A DNA stretch of 64,000 nucleotides from Chromobacterium violaceum ATCC 12472 (GTDB lineage Bacteria > Pseudomonadota > Gammaproteobacteria > Burkholderiales > Chromobacteriaceae), in contig NC_005085.1 of assembly GCF_000007705.1 (NCBI RefSeq), positions 1,054,001 to 1,118,000 on the forward strand, given 5' to 3'. The position numbers were made by a program, and so were the translations under genes. Shown here piece by piece: positions 1-7,982 of this stretch. The notes under the pieces were generated by a model, which saw only the letters and a list, made by a program, of their open reading frames with translations, was not told the DNA's origin and searched no databases. Each line of letters begins with the position of its first letter. Within the stretch, counting starts at the first letter, position 1.

Positions 1-1407
1 ATTGCCCTGGGCCGGCTTGCCGTTCGCCTGGCGGACGGCGGTGGGCTCGATGCCGTGGTCGATGGCGTTGCGCACGATGTGCAGCAGCGGATCGCCCAGT
101 TTTTCCACCATCGACTTGTCCAGCTCGGTTTCCGCGCCGACGATGCGCAACTGGATTTCCTTGCCCAGCTCGCGCGAGACGTCGCGCACCACGCGCGGGA
201 AACGGTGGAAGATCTCGCCTATCTGCACCATGCGCATCGATAGCGTGCCGGTGCGGATCTGCTCGATCAGGTTGGCGATGCCAAGCGTCGCCTCCACCAG
301 CTGGGTCTGCTGCGAACGGCGCGCGATCAGGTTGGCCGACGCGCCGGCGATCACCAATTCGCCTATCAGATTGATCAGGCTGTCCAGCTTGCCGGCCTCC
401 ACCTTGATGAAGCGGCTTTCGCCGCCGCGCCCGCCGCGGGTCTCGCCTGCCGCGGCATGGATTTCCGGATGAGGCTCGGCGTCGGCTTGCCGCGGCGGCG
501 GCTGCGCGGGGCCGGGAGCGTCGGCCTCGGCCGGCGGCGGCGGGCTGCCGGGCGCTGGGTCGCTTGCGGCGGCCGGGGCGTTCTCCGGCCCAGACGAAGG
601 ATCCGGCGCGCCGAACTGCCGCCACGCCAGCGCCACCTCCTGCGCCTCGTCCGGCTCCGCGGTGGCGCAAGCCTCGCGCAGGCTGACGGCGGCGGCTTGC
701 AGCGGCAGGATGAACAGCTCGCTGTCCTCGCGGACGAATTCGAAGACTTCGTGCAGCGCCTGCGCGCCGATGTCCGAGCGATACAGCAGCTCGAAGCGCA
801 GGTAGTTGGTTTCGGCGTCGAAGTCGCCGCCGCGAGGCAGGCGGCAAGCGATCGCGCGGATCCGCTCCACCGTGCCCAGCGTCGACAGGTAGCGGATGAA
901 GGACGAGGGGTCGAGGCCGTTGCGCAGCACGTCTGGGCCGAAGCGCAGCGACAGCAGCCAGCGCTCCGTCCGGAGCGCGGCGGCGGCGGGGGCTTCCTCT
1001 CGGGGCGGCGGCATGGCCTGCTGGGGCGCCGCCAGGTAGGCGAGCAGCGCCGCTTCCAGCGGCTCGTCGCGCAGCGCCTCCAGCGGGTCCCCCGCGGCCA
1101 GCGCCTGGATCAGCATCTTGACGTGGTCGTGGCAACGCAGCAGCAGGCCGACCAGCTCGTCGTCCAGCTTGAGCTTGCCGTCTCGCAGCTGGTCGAGCAG
1201 GTTTTCCGCCTGGTGGGTGAAGCGGACGATGGCGTCCAGGCCGAACAAGCCGGCCGAACCCTTGATGGTGTGCATGGTCCGGAACAGCGCGTTCAGCTGC
1301 TCCGCGCTGGTCTGTTCGGCTTCCACGTCCAGCAGGATGCTTTCCATCTCGTCCAGCAGTTCGCGGGACTCCTCCAGAAAGGTCTGCAACGCCTGTTCAA
1401 GATCCAT
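1..1407 (-). CDS. cheA: Chemotaxis histidine kinase CheA, 3' part beyond window
   Basis: Cytoplasmic kinase that autophosphorylates on an Hpt histidine and passes phosphate to CheY. The ATG is at 1407 and 469 codons are visible before the window edge. The N-terminal Hpt domain carries MHTIKGSAG (His46). A Pro/Ala-rich linker follows (about residues 270-330), then the dimerization domain (SLINLIGELVIA) and the start of the ATPase with the N box HIVRNAIDHGIEP. The rest of the ATPase and the CheW-like domain lie outside. The start codon overlaps the end of the STAS gene by 11 bases, so the two are probably translationally coupled. Family assignment is firm. Which chemosensory pathway it serves cannot be told from this fragment. 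Confidence 0.93.
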   Translation of the reverse strand, partial: MDLEQALQTFLEESRELLDEMESILLDVEAEQTSAEQLNALFRTMHTIKGSAGLFGLDAIVRFTHQAENLLDQLRDGKLKLDDELVGLLLRCHDHVKMLIQALAAGDPLEALRDEPLEAALLAYLAAPQQAMPPPREEAPAAAALRTERWLLSLRFGPDVLRNGLDPSSFIRYLSTLGTVERIRAIACRLPRGGDFDAETNYLRFELLYRSDIGAQALHEVFEFVREDSELFILPLQAAAVSLREACATAEPDEAQEVALAWRQFGAPDPSSGPENAPAAASDPAPGSPPPPAEADAPGPAQPPPRQADAEPHPEIHAAAGETRGGRGGESRFIKVEAGKLDSLINLIGELVIAGASANLIARRSQQTQLVEATLGIANLIEQIRTGTLSMRMVQIGEIFHRFPRVVRDVSRELGKEIQLRIVGAETELDKSMVEKLGDPLLHIVRNAIDHGIEPTAVRQANGKPAQGN

Positions 1408-1693
1408 CGCCGCCCCCGCCGCGCGTGAATGCCAGTTCGTCTTCCATGCCCATCAGCAGCAGGAACGCTCCCAGCGCGCGGCTGGGAGACAGCAACTCAA
1501 CCCGCCTCTCCAGCCTGGCGCCTTCCCGCTGCAGCCACAGCAGCACCTGGGCGCCGGCGCAGTCGATCTCCTCGATCGCGGACAAGTCCAGCAGAATGTC
1601 CTCGCCGCTTCGCAGGGCGGCGTCCAGCTCGGCCCGCCATTGGGCGGCCTGGTAGATGGTCTGCTCGTGGCCGGCGATGATGGAAAGCGCCAT
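1397..1693 (-). CDS. STAS-domain protein of chemotaxis cluster
   Basis: A 98-residue protein starting MALSIIAGHEQ. It has the STAS fold signature: a central segment ILLDLSAIEEIDCAGAQVLL where anti-sigma-factor antagonists carry D-S-x-G. Here the phosphorylatable serine position reads E-I-D-C-A-G, so classical Ser phosphorylation may be absent. Small STAS proteins encoded between cheY and cheA occur in other proteobacterial chemosensory clusters and are thought to be scaffold or regulatory partners. That role is inference. The gene overlaps cheA by 11 bases and lies 26 bases after cheY on the same strand, so it is probably cotranscribed. Confidence 0.8.
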   Translation of the reverse strand: MALSIIAGHEQTIYQAAQWRAELDAALRSGEDILLDLSAIEEIDCAGAQVLLWLQREGARLERRVELLSPSRALGAFLLLMGMEDELAFTRGGGGDGS

Positions 1694-1719
1694 GTCCGCT
1701 CCTGGGAGGTTGCGCCGGC

Positions 1720-2088
1720 TCAGGGCAGGATCAGCTTGGACACCGCGGTCAGCAGCACCGGCGGCTGGAAGGGCTTGACCACCCAGGCCTTGGCGCCGGC
1801 CTCCTTGCCTTCGCGCTTCTTGTCCTCCGCCGACTCCGTCGTCAGCATGATCACCGGCGTGAACTTGTAGTGCGGCAGCTGCTTGATGTTCTTCAGCAAG
1901 GCGAGGCCGTCCATCTGCGGCATGTTGACGTCCGAGATGATCAGGTGGATCTTGCGGCCGTCCAGTATGTCCAGCGCCTCCTTGCCGTTGCCGGCTTCCA
2001 GCACCTCGTAGCCGGCGCCGGCCAGCGTCATGCGCACCACCTGTCGCAAGGTGGTCGAGTCGTCGACGATCAATATGGTTTTGCCCAT
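1720..2088 (-). CDS. cheY: CheY-like single-domain response regulator
   Basis: A 122-residue receiver domain with nothing attached, the usual CheY length. The acidic pocket is D9/D10, the phospho-acceptor is Asp53 (ISDVNMPQMDG), the switch Thr lies in MLTTES (residues 81-86) and the conserved lysine is K105 (VVKPF). It sits between a CheZ-like membrane protein and the STAS/cheA pair, 18 bases after the former, as one minus-strand operon. The likely phosphodonor is the CheA encoded downstream. Whether it binds the flagellar motor or another output is unknown. Confidence 0.92.
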   Translation of the reverse strand: MGKTILIVDDSTTLRQVVRMTLAGAGYEVLEAGNGKEALDILDGRKIHLIISDVNMPQMDGLALLKNIKQLPHYKFTPVIMLTTESAEDKKREGKEAGAKAWVVKPFQPPVLLTAVSKLILP

Positions 2089-2106
2089 CTGCGACTACCC
2101 CGTCAT

Positions 2107-3033
2107 TCAGAAAAAAGTGATATCGCTCGGCCCCGGCGCCTTGTCGTTGCCTTCCCGGCCGTGGAGCGCGCGTTGCTCGTGCGTGGTATAGCTGTTCTTC
2201 AGCGCGGACAGCCAGGCGTCGGTGTCCGGCGGCGGCGGCAATTCGCCGTCGCAGTTCAGGGCCTCGTGCAGCGAGGCCTCCAGCTGCCAGATGTCGTTCT
2301 GCACATGGGACAGGATCTGGCTGACCCGGTCCTGGAACTGGAGATGGGTCAGGACGTCTTCCACGGTGGCCGCCAGGTCGAAGCCGGGAATGTCGGCGGG
2401 CGCGCCCAGCTTGCAGGCGTGGCAGCTGGCGCCGATCTCCTGGTCCAAGGCCTGCAGCCGCTGCGCCAGCGAGCGCGCCTGCTCGGCGATCTGCCCAGTG
2501 TGGGGCGAGTCGCCGCCAGCCTGTGCCAGCGCGTCGAGCTGCAGGCTGGACTGGCGCAGTTGCTGCAGTTCGGCGGAAAGCTTGCGTTGCAAGCCGGCGG
2601 GCTGCTGCAGCGCGTCCAGCGTGTCGCTCATGCGGGTTTCGGCGGAGTCGATCGGGTAGGGGCCGTTTTCCTGGTCCGGCTGGTGGCCCAGCAGGCGCAG
2701 CATGCCGTCGAAACGCTGGGTCAGGTGGCTGGCGGCCTCGTCTATCTGTTCGCGGCTGAGCGCGATATGCCCGGCCCACAGCGGCAGCAGCGCGTAGACG
2801 TGGCTGGCATAGTCGCGCCAGTAGCTCTCGTCGCCGCCGCCGGAGGGGGCGGGGTGAGGGGCGGCGATGGCGGGGACGGGCCACAGCAGCAGCAGCGCGA
2901 TCAGCAGCGAGGTCAGGCCCAGTGCGGGCCAGAACAGGGGGTGGTTGATCAGCAGCGTGTATTGGATTCCCCCGTTGACGGCCAGGCCGATTTGCAGCCG
3001 GATCCAGCGCCAGGGTTGAACAGGGGCGATCAT
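2107..3033 (-). CDS. Membrane-anchored CheZ-like protein (putative CheY-P phosphatase)
   Basis: 308 residues with one hydrophobic segment at about 33-55 and a long helical cytoplasmic region. Near the C terminus is LQFQDRVSQIL (residues 231-241). It aligns with the CheZ active-site helix FQDLTGQ and keeps the D-x-x-x-Q pair (D235, Q239) used for phosphatase chemistry. The protein ends in SDITFF, resembling the short C-terminal CheY-binding peptide of CheZ. There is no MCP signalling hairpin. A CxxC (C204, C207) lies ahead of the catalytic helix. First gene of the cheY-STAS-cheA operon. The phosphatase role is inferred from these motifs; the similarity outside them is weak. Confidence 0.55.
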   Translation of the reverse strand: MIAPVQPWRWIRLQIGLAVNGGIQYTLLINHPLFWPALGLTSLLIALLLLWPVPAIAAPHPAPSGGGDESYWRDYASHVYALLPLWAGHIALSREQIDEAASHLTQRFDGMLRLLGHQPDQENGPYPIDSAETRMSDTLDALQQPAGLQRKLSAELQQLRQSSLQLDALAQAGGDSPHTGQIAEQARSLAQRLQALDQEIGASCHACKLGAPADIPGFDLAATVEDVLTHLQFQDRVSQILSHVQNDIWQLEASLHEALNCDGELPPPPDTDAWLSALKNSYTTHEQRALHGREGNDKAPGPSDITFF

Positions 3034-3228
3034 GCAAGGGTCTCGTCGATCGGTGCGTATTCTTCCTACTGTTTGTAGCCGCTGCGCTGTGGGGATGCAA
3101 ACAGGCAGTCAATTGTCTTAAACCGGCGGAGGCGGGATGCGGCGCCCAATTCCGCCTTGCATTTATCGACATTCTGTGGTCAGAATCGAAGTTCGATATT
3201 TCAACCTTTCTCAATACAAGAAGCACGT

Positions 3229-4455
3229 ATGGCACTCATCGTACAGAAGTACGGCGGCACCTCGGTCGGGACAACCGAGCGCATCAAGAATGTGGCCCGC
3301 CGCGTCGCCAAGTGGAAGGCTCAGGGGCATGATGTGGTGGTGGTGGTATCCGCGATGAGCGGCGAAACCAATCGCCTGATCGCTTTGGCCAAGGAGATTC
3401 AGGACTATCCCGATCCGCGCGAGCTGGACGTGGTGGTCTCCACCGGCGAACAAGTCACCATCGGCCTGCTGGCGATGGCGTTGAAGGAAATCGGCGTGCC
3501 GGCCAAGAGCTATTGCGGCTGGCAGGTGAAAGTGGTGACCGACCAGGCGCATACCAAGGCGCGCATCCAGTCGATAGACGACGAAGCGATGCGCGGCGAC
3601 CTGAAGGAAGGCCGCGTGGTCATCGTCGCCGGCTTCCAGGGCGTGGACGAGGAGGGCAGCATCACCACGCTGGGCCGCGGCGGCTCCGACACCTCGGCCG
3701 TGGCGCTGGCCGCCGCGCTGAAAGCCGACGAGTGCCAGATCTACACCGACGTCGACGGCGTCTACACCACCGATCCGCGCGTGGTGCCCGAGGCGCGCCG
3801 CCTGAAGACCGTGACCTTCGAAGAAATGATCGAGATGGCGTCGCTCGGTTCCAAGGTATTGCAGATCCGCTCGGTGGAATTCGCCGGCAAGTACAAGGTA
3901 CGCTTGCGCGTGCTCTCCAGCTTCGAGGACGAAGGCGAGGGCACCCTGATTACGTTTGAGGAAGATGAAAGCATGGAAAAGGCGGTAGTGGCAGGCATCG
4001 CGTTCGATCGCAACGAGGCCCGCATCAATGTCAAGGGAGTGCCGGACAAGCCGGGCATCGCCTACCAGATCCTGGGCCCGATTGCCGACGCCAACATCGA
4101 AGTCGACATGATCATCCAGAATGTCGGCGAGAACGGCACCACCGACTTCTCGTTCACGGTGCCGCGCGGCGAGTTCAACCGCGCGCTGACCATCCTGCGC
4201 GAAGTACAGACCCATATCGGCGCCGCCAAGATCGACGCCGACGACAAGGTGGCCAAGATCTCCATCGTGGGCGTCGGCATGCGGTCGCACTGCGGCATCG
4301 CCTCCACCATGTTCCGCACACTGGCGGAAGAGGGCATCAACATCCAGATGATTTCCACCTCGGAAATCAAGGTGTCGGTGCTGGTGGACGAGAAGTACCT
4401 GGAGCTGGCCGTTCGCGTTTTGCATAAGGCTTTCGGCCTGGATCAGGCGGCGTAA
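3229..4455 (+). CDS. lysC: Aspartate kinase
   Basis: Phosphorylates L-aspartate as the first step towards lysine, methionine, threonine and diaminopimelate. 408 residues, typical of monofunctional class enzymes. The kinase domain begins KYGGTS (residues 7-12), with a glycine-rich STGEQV and TLGRGGSDTSAV further on. Two ACT domains fill the C-terminal third and normally give lysine/threonine feedback inhibition. The ATG at 3229 (MALIVQKYGGTS) is chosen because it matches family N termini; an in-frame upstream ATG at 3157 would add 24 unconserved residues. It stands alone, divergent from the chemosensory cluster, with the tRNA operon following. Confidence 0.97.
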   Translation: MALIVQKYGGTSVGTTERIKNVARRVAKWKAQGHDVVVVVSAMSGETNRLIALAKEIQDYPDPRELDVVVSTGEQVTIGLLAMALKEIGVPAKSYCGWQVKVVTDQAHTKARIQSIDDEAMRGDLKEGRVVIVAGFQGVDEEGSITTLGRGGSDTSAVALAAALKADECQIYTDVDGVYTTDPRVVPEARRLKTVTFEEMIEMASLGSKVLQIRSVEFAGKYKVRLRVLSSFEDEGEGTLITFEEDESMEKAVVAGIAFDRNEARINVKGVPDKPGIAYQILGPIADANIEVDMIIQNVGENGTTDFSFTVPRGEFNRALTILREVQTHIGAAKIDADDKVAKISIVGVGMRSHCGIASTMFRTLAEEGINIQMISTSEIKVSVLVDEKYLELAVRVLHKAFGLDQAA

Positions 4456-4474
4456 ATATTTTTGCGCCGGATGC

Positions 4475-4503
4475 TTGACAGAGAGGGAGGCCATAATTAA
4501 TAT
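4475..4503 (+). promoter_or_regulatory. Sigma-70 promoter of tRNA-Ser/Arg/Glu operon
   Basis: TTGACA at 4475-4480, a 17-base spacer, then TAATAT at 4498-4503. This is a near-consensus sigma-70 promoter 14 bases ahead of the first tRNA. A GC-rich stretch (GGCGCTC) follows the -10 box, as in stringently controlled stable-RNA promoters. Confidence 0.85.
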
Positions 4504-4517
4504 GGCGCTCTCTGAAC

Positions 4518-4611
4518 GGAGAAATGGCCGAGTGGTCGAAGGCACTTCCCTGCTAAGGAAGCATACGGGCTTAAACCTGTATCGAGGGTTCGAATCCCTC
4601 TTTCTCCGCCA
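4518..4611 (+). tRNA. tRNA-Ser (GCT)
   Basis: Class II tRNA with a long variable arm. Acceptor GGAGAAA pairs with TTTCTCC, the T loop is GGTTCGAATCC, and CCA is encoded (4609-4611). The anticodon loop places GCT at 4552-4554, reading AGC/AGU serine codons. First gene of the plus-strand tRNA operon. Confidence 0.96.
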
Positions 4612-4617
4612 GATAAC

Positions 4618-4694
4618 GCACCCGTAGCTCAGTTGGATAGAGTATCTGGCTACGAACCAGAGGGTCGGGCGTTCGAATCGCTCCGGGTGCGCCA
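4618..4694 (+). tRNA. tRNA-Arg (ACG)
   Basis: 77 bases including encoded CCA. Acceptor GCACCCG pairs with CGGGTGC. The anticodon stem TCTGG/CCAGA holds loop CTACGAA, giving ACG at 4652-4654 (normally edited to ICG). Identical to the two minus-strand copies at 7819-7895 and 7983-8059. Confidence 0.97.
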
Positions 4695-4697
4695 GCT

Positions 4698-4772
4698 GTC
4701 CCTATAGTTTAGCGGTTAGAACACCGCCCTTTCACGGCGGTAGCCGGGGTTCGATTCCCCGTGGGGACGCCA
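4698..4772 (+). tRNA. tRNA-Glu (TTC)
   Basis: 75 bases including CCA. Acceptor GTCCCTA pairs with TGGGGAC allowing one wobble. The anticodon stem CCGCC/GGCGG encloses CTTTCAC, anticodon TTC at 4731-4733. Identical copies lie on the minus strand at 7741-7815 and 7903-7977. Three bases separate it from tRNA-Arg. Confidence 0.97.
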
Positions 4773-4780
4773 GGATTCAG

Positions 4781-4814
4781 AAAAAAGCCTCGCATGAAAA
4801 TGCGGGGCTTTTTT
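4781..4814 (+). terminator. Rho-independent terminator of plus-strand tRNA operon
   Basis: GCCTCGCAT pairs with ATGCGGGGC (one T-G wobble) around a short AAA-type loop, with six A before and six T after. It could act in both directions, so it may also stop transcription leaving the TonB receptor gene. Confidence 0.9.
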
Positions 4815-4882
4815 CGTTTCTGTCAATCGGTGGAGTGGGCCGTGAAAACGGGATGCCTTGGCATCCCGTTCGCGTTTCCGAC

Positions 4883-7567
4883 TTAGAACTTATGGTTCAG
4901 TTCCAGCCAGGCCTGCCGGCCGTAGGGCGTGTAACTGCCCACCGGGTAGTACGGCCAGCCTCCCGTATAGTCTTTCTTGATGAAGTCCTGCAGGTTGTTG
5001 ACGATCACGCCTATCGAGGTTTTCTTGCTGGCCTGGTAGGTCACGCTCAGGTTGGCGAGCACGGTCGGCGTCAGGTAGCCGGTGCCGGCGCCGTTCGGGA
5101 TCTTGCCGTAGCGGGTCAGCAGCAGCGTGGACGACCAGTCGCCGATATTCCAGGTGGTGGTGAAATCCAGCTTGTCCGGCCAGTCGGTGTTGCTCATGTC
5201 GGTCAATTCGTTCTGGGCCGGATCGCTGGCGAATTGCTGGTAGGTGTGGGTCAGCACCTTGGTGTAGGCGGCCTTGAACAGGAAATCGCCCAGTCTGGCG
5301 GTGCGCAACCGGTATTTGCCGCTCAGGTCGATGCCGCTGGTACGTTCGCTGGCGGCGTTGATCGGGTTGACGATGATGGTGTTGATCGCGCCAGGATCCA
5401 CCAGCGCGTTGGCCGGATTGCGCACGATGCGGGACAGCGCGTCGCGGCACAGCGCCGAGCCGCCGTCGTAGCCGCCGGCGCGGCAGCGGGCCTCGTCCTG
5501 CAGCAGCTTGTCCGCGCTGAGGGTGGTGACCAGATCGTCTATCGTGATGTTCCAGTAGTCGAGCGAGAGGTCGGCGTCGCGGCTGGGAGACCAGACGAAG
5601 CCGAAGCCGTACGACTTGCCGCTTTCCGGCTTCAGGCCGGGGTTGCCGTTGCTGACGTAGTTGGAGCCGGGCGAGACGCCGGCGTACTGGCAGCTGGCCA
5701 GCGGTTGGCCGGATTGCGCGCAGCGCCAGTAGTCGGTGGTCGACGAGTAGTAGCCGCGGGTCTGGGTTTGGAACAGGTAGCTCATGTCCGGCGCGCGGAA
5801 GCTGGTGGCGTAGTTGCCGCGCAGCAGCAGGCTGCCGATGGGGCGGTATTCCAGGCCTGCGCCGTAGGTGAATTTCCCCTCGTTGTTGCCGGTGATCTGG
5901 TAGCGGTCATAGCGGCCGGACAGCGTCAGGTTGAGCGGCTTGGCCAGCGGCAGCAGCAACTCGGCGCCGGCCGCCTCGCGCGAGCGGGAGCCGCTGGCGC
6001 CGATGGCGGGGTTGGCGTTGTAGAACACGCCCTGATTCAGCCGCTGGTCGGGATCGTTGCTGAAGCCCTGGCTGCCCCATTCCAGCAGGCCCGCCAATTT
6101 GGCGGGGCCGGCCGGCAATTGGAAGGCCTCGCCGCTGGCGCTCAGGCTGAGCACTTGCAGCCAGGATTTGTTGTGGCTGTTGCTGTCGCCGATCAGTCCG
6201 GAGGCCTGGGCCGGCGTCAGCGGCTGATAGAAGCGGGCGAGGTTGGGCGCGTAGATGGGGATGCCGCTGCCGTCGGCGCCCAGCTGCGGGCCGAGAAAGT
6301 AGGCGTTGACGCCGGACAGCAGCATCGGCGTGGTGGCGCGGCTGGTGTAGAGCGATGCGTTGTACGCCGCTTCGTAATTCCAGCTGCCCGTCAGCTCGCC
6401 GCGCGCGCCCAGCGTCAGGTTGGCGGCGAGATCATCCCACTTGCGGTTGTAGTTGCTGGTCCCGCCCAGCTCTTCGGGGGCGAAGCGCTTGTTCCAGATT
6501 TCGTAATTGCCGGTGTTCTGGTTCCGGAAGTAGTTGCCTTGGCCGGCGGCGGCGGTCCAGTTGGGGCCGCGGGTGTTGTTTTCCGTGTGGTTGAGTCCAA
6601 TCATCGCGTCGCTGAACAGTTCGACATGCGGATTGGCCAGATAGCTGAGGCTGAGGAAGCCGCTCTGGCTCTGATTGGCGGTCTGTATCGTCCAGTATGA
6701 CGGCTTCAGCAGTCCGCTGGCGCAGTAGCCCTTCTGGCTGTTGCCTACGGTGGAGACGCTGCCGGCGAACATGCCCGAGAAGTTGCCGCAGGCGCTGCCG
6801 GCGTCCAGATAGCCGCCGCCGGCGATGCGCCGGGCCAGGATGGGAGACGGCGCTTCGCCCTGGGCGGTGGAGTCGGACATGAAGCCGCGTTGGCGGGACC
6901 AGATCGGGTTGCGCTGGCTGATTTCCAGTCCGTAGATCGCGCTGAGCTGGTCCCAGCTCTTGCCGCCGGTCAGCTGCAGCCGCGCGTTTTCGCCGCCGTG
7001 ATGCTCGGCGCCGCCGATCTTGACGTTGATCGAGGCGCCGTCGGTTTTCTTCTTCAGGATGATGTTGACCACGCCGGCGATGGCGTCCGAGCCGTAAATG
7101 GCGGATGCGCCGCCATTCAGGATCTCGATGCGGTCGATCAGCGCCGACGGGATGTTGGCCAGATTGACGAAATTGACCTGGCCTTCGTAAGCGATGGGGT
7201 AGTCCGCCATCCGGCGGCCGTTGATCAGCGTCAGCGTGTGGTTGGGGCCGAGGCCGCGCAGGCTGATGGCGTTGGCGGCCGGGGTGAAGGTGTTGCCGAA
7301 GTCGGCGCCTTGGGTGAAGCCGGTGTTCTGCGTCAGATTGTTCAGCGCGTCGTAGACGTTGGTGTAGCCCTGCTTTTCTATGTCCGCGCCGGTGATTACC
7401 GTCACGCTGGTCGGGCCTTCCTTGGCGGAGCGGGCGATGCGCGAGCCGGTGACGGTCACGCTCTCCAGCGATTCGGCGGATGGGGTGTCGGCCAGGGTCG
7501 GCAGGGCGGCGAGCAGCAGCAGGGCGGGCAGCAGCTTGAGTGGGAGGGGGATGGGCGCGGAATGCAC
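4883..7567 (-). CDS. TonB-dependent outer-membrane receptor
   Basis: 894 residues. A signal peptide covers about residues 1-26 (LLPALLLLAALPTLA). The plug domain follows with VTVTGSRI, LRGLGPNHTLTLINGRR and IEILNGGASAIYGSDAIAGV. A long beta barrel ends in the terminal aromatic WLELNHKF expected for Bam-dependent insertion. This subclass (LINGRR, GASAIYGSDAIAGVVNI) is common in proteobacteria and imports varied ligands; the substrate cannot be told. The start codon is GTG at 7567 with no strong ribosome site. No TonB/ExbBD or regulator is adjacent. The gene lies alone in the loop between two convergent tRNA operons and must have its own promoter upstream (7568-7697). Confidence 0.9.
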   Translation of the reverse strand: MHSAPIPLPLKLLPALLLLAALPTLADTPSAESLESVTVTGSRIARSAKEGPTSVTVITGADIEKQGYTNVYDALNNLTQNTGFTQGADFGNTFTPAANAISLRGLGPNHTLTLINGRRMADYPIAYEGQVNFVNLANIPSALIDRIEILNGGASAIYGSDAIAGVVNIILKKKTDGASINVKIGGAEHHGGENARLQLTGGKSWDQLSAIYGLEISQRNPIWSRQRGFMSDSTAQGEAPSPILARRIAGGGYLDAGSACGNFSGMFAGSVSTVGNSQKGYCASGLLKPSYWTIQTANQSQSGFLSLSYLANPHVELFSDAMIGLNHTENNTRGPNWTAAAGQGNYFRNQNTGNYEIWNKRFAPEELGGTSNYNRKWDDLAANLTLGARGELTGSWNYEAAYNASLYTSRATTPMLLSGVNAYFLGPQLGADGSGIPIYAPNLARFYQPLTPAQASGLIGDSNSHNKSWLQVLSLSASGEAFQLPAGPAKLAGLLEWGSQGFSNDPDQRLNQGVFYNANPAIGASGSRSREAAGAELLLPLAKPLNLTLSGRYDRYQITGNNEGKFTYGAGLEYRPIGSLLLRGNYATSFRAPDMSYLFQTQTRGYYSSTTDYWRCAQSGQPLASCQYAGVSPGSNYVSNGNPGLKPESGKSYGFGFVWSPSRDADLSLDYWNITIDDLVTTLSADKLLQDEARCRAGGYDGGSALCRDALSRIVRNPANALVDPGAINTIIVNPINAASERTSGIDLSGKYRLRTARLGDFLFKAAYTKVLTHTYQQFASDPAQNELTDMSNTDWPDKLDFTTTWNIGDWSSTLLLTRYGKIPNGAGTGYLTPTVLANLSVTYQASKKTSIGVIVNNLQDFIKKDYTGGWPYYPVGSYTPYGRQAWLELNHKF

Positions 7568-7698
7568 GGGAGCCTGTTCTCGTCTGGATGTTGGGAAGAA
7601 CAGGATATCTCTTTGTCATTTTTGCGGTGCGAAGAAAAATGGCAATGCAAATGACGCAGCGGGATATGGCGGAACTTGGCAGGCGATGCTGGGGAATG

Positions 7699-7732
7699 AA
7701 AAAAGCCCCGCATTTTCATGCGAGGCTTTTTT
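7699..7732 (-). terminator. Rho-independent terminator of minus-strand tRNA operon
   Basis: The same hairpin as at 4781-4814 in the opposite orientation, with A and T runs on either side. It ends the Arg-Glu-Arg-Glu transcript facing the TonB receptor gene. Confidence 0.9.
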
Positions 7733-7740
7733 CTGCATCC

Positions 7741-7815
7741 TGGCGTCCCCACGGGGAATCGAACCCCGGCTACCGCCGTGAAAGGGCGGTGTTCTAACCG
7801 CTAAACTATAGGGAC
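7741..7815 (-). tRNA. tRNA-Glu (TTC)
   Basis: Reverse complement of the 4698-4772 gene, identical over 75 bases, CCA encoded. Last tRNA of the minus-strand operon. Confidence 0.97.
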
Positions 7816-7818
7816 AGC

Positions 7819-7895
7819 TGGCGCACCCGGAGCGATTCGAACGCCCGACCCTCTGGTTCGTAGCCAGATACTCTATCCAACTGAGCTACGGGTGC
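7819..7895 (-). tRNA. tRNA-Arg (ACG)
   Basis: Identical to 4618-4694 on the opposite strand, 77 bases with CCA. Third gene of the minus-strand operon. Confidence 0.97.
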
Positions 7896-7902
7896 GTATT
7901 GT

Positions 7903-7977
7903 TGGCGTCCCCACGGGGAATCGAACCCCGGCTACCGCCGTGAAAGGGCGGTGTTCTAACCGCTAAACTATAGGGAC
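7903..7977 (-). tRNA. tRNA-Glu (TTC)
   Basis: Second minus-strand copy, identical over 75 bases including CCA. It is separated from the next Arg gene by a 7-base spacer that differs from the other units. Confidence 0.97.
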
Positions 7978-7982
7978 ATGCC

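Larger units (their letters stand above)
4618..4815 (+). repeat. Left arm of 198-bp inverted repeat (tRNA-Arg, tRNA-Glu, terminator)
   Basis: This stretch reappears in reverse complement at 7698-7895 with one mismatch (GATTCAG here, GATGCAG there). It spans tRNA-Arg, tRNA-Glu and the terminator hairpin. Identity stops right at the tRNA-Arg 5' end and just after the T run, so the duplicated unit is exactly the two genes plus terminator. Confidence 0.97.
7698..7895 (-). repeat. Right arm of 198-bp inverted repeat
   Basis: Reverse complement of 4618-4815 with 197 of 198 positions identical. It contains the terminator, tRNA-Glu and tRNA-Arg on the minus strand. A further tandem Glu/Arg pair without a second terminator follows at 7903-8059. 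Confidence 0.97.

Noticed and set aside
2107-3033. Annotation as a methyl-accepting chemotaxis protein
   Set aside because: No MCP signalling hairpin or methylation helices are visible; the FQDRVSQ and ITFF features fit a CheZ-like protein better.
457-3078. Long plus-strand open frames opposite cheA, STAS, cheY and the CheZ-like gene
   Set aside because: They are antisense to well-supported genes, are Gln/Arg/Val-rich as expected from GC-rich complements, and show no domain.
4618-7895. TonB receptor as a promoter-flipping phase switch
   Set aside because: Both repeat arms end in terminators pointing at the receptor gene, so inversion would not bring in a tRNA promoter. Recombination is possible but an on/off switch is not supported.
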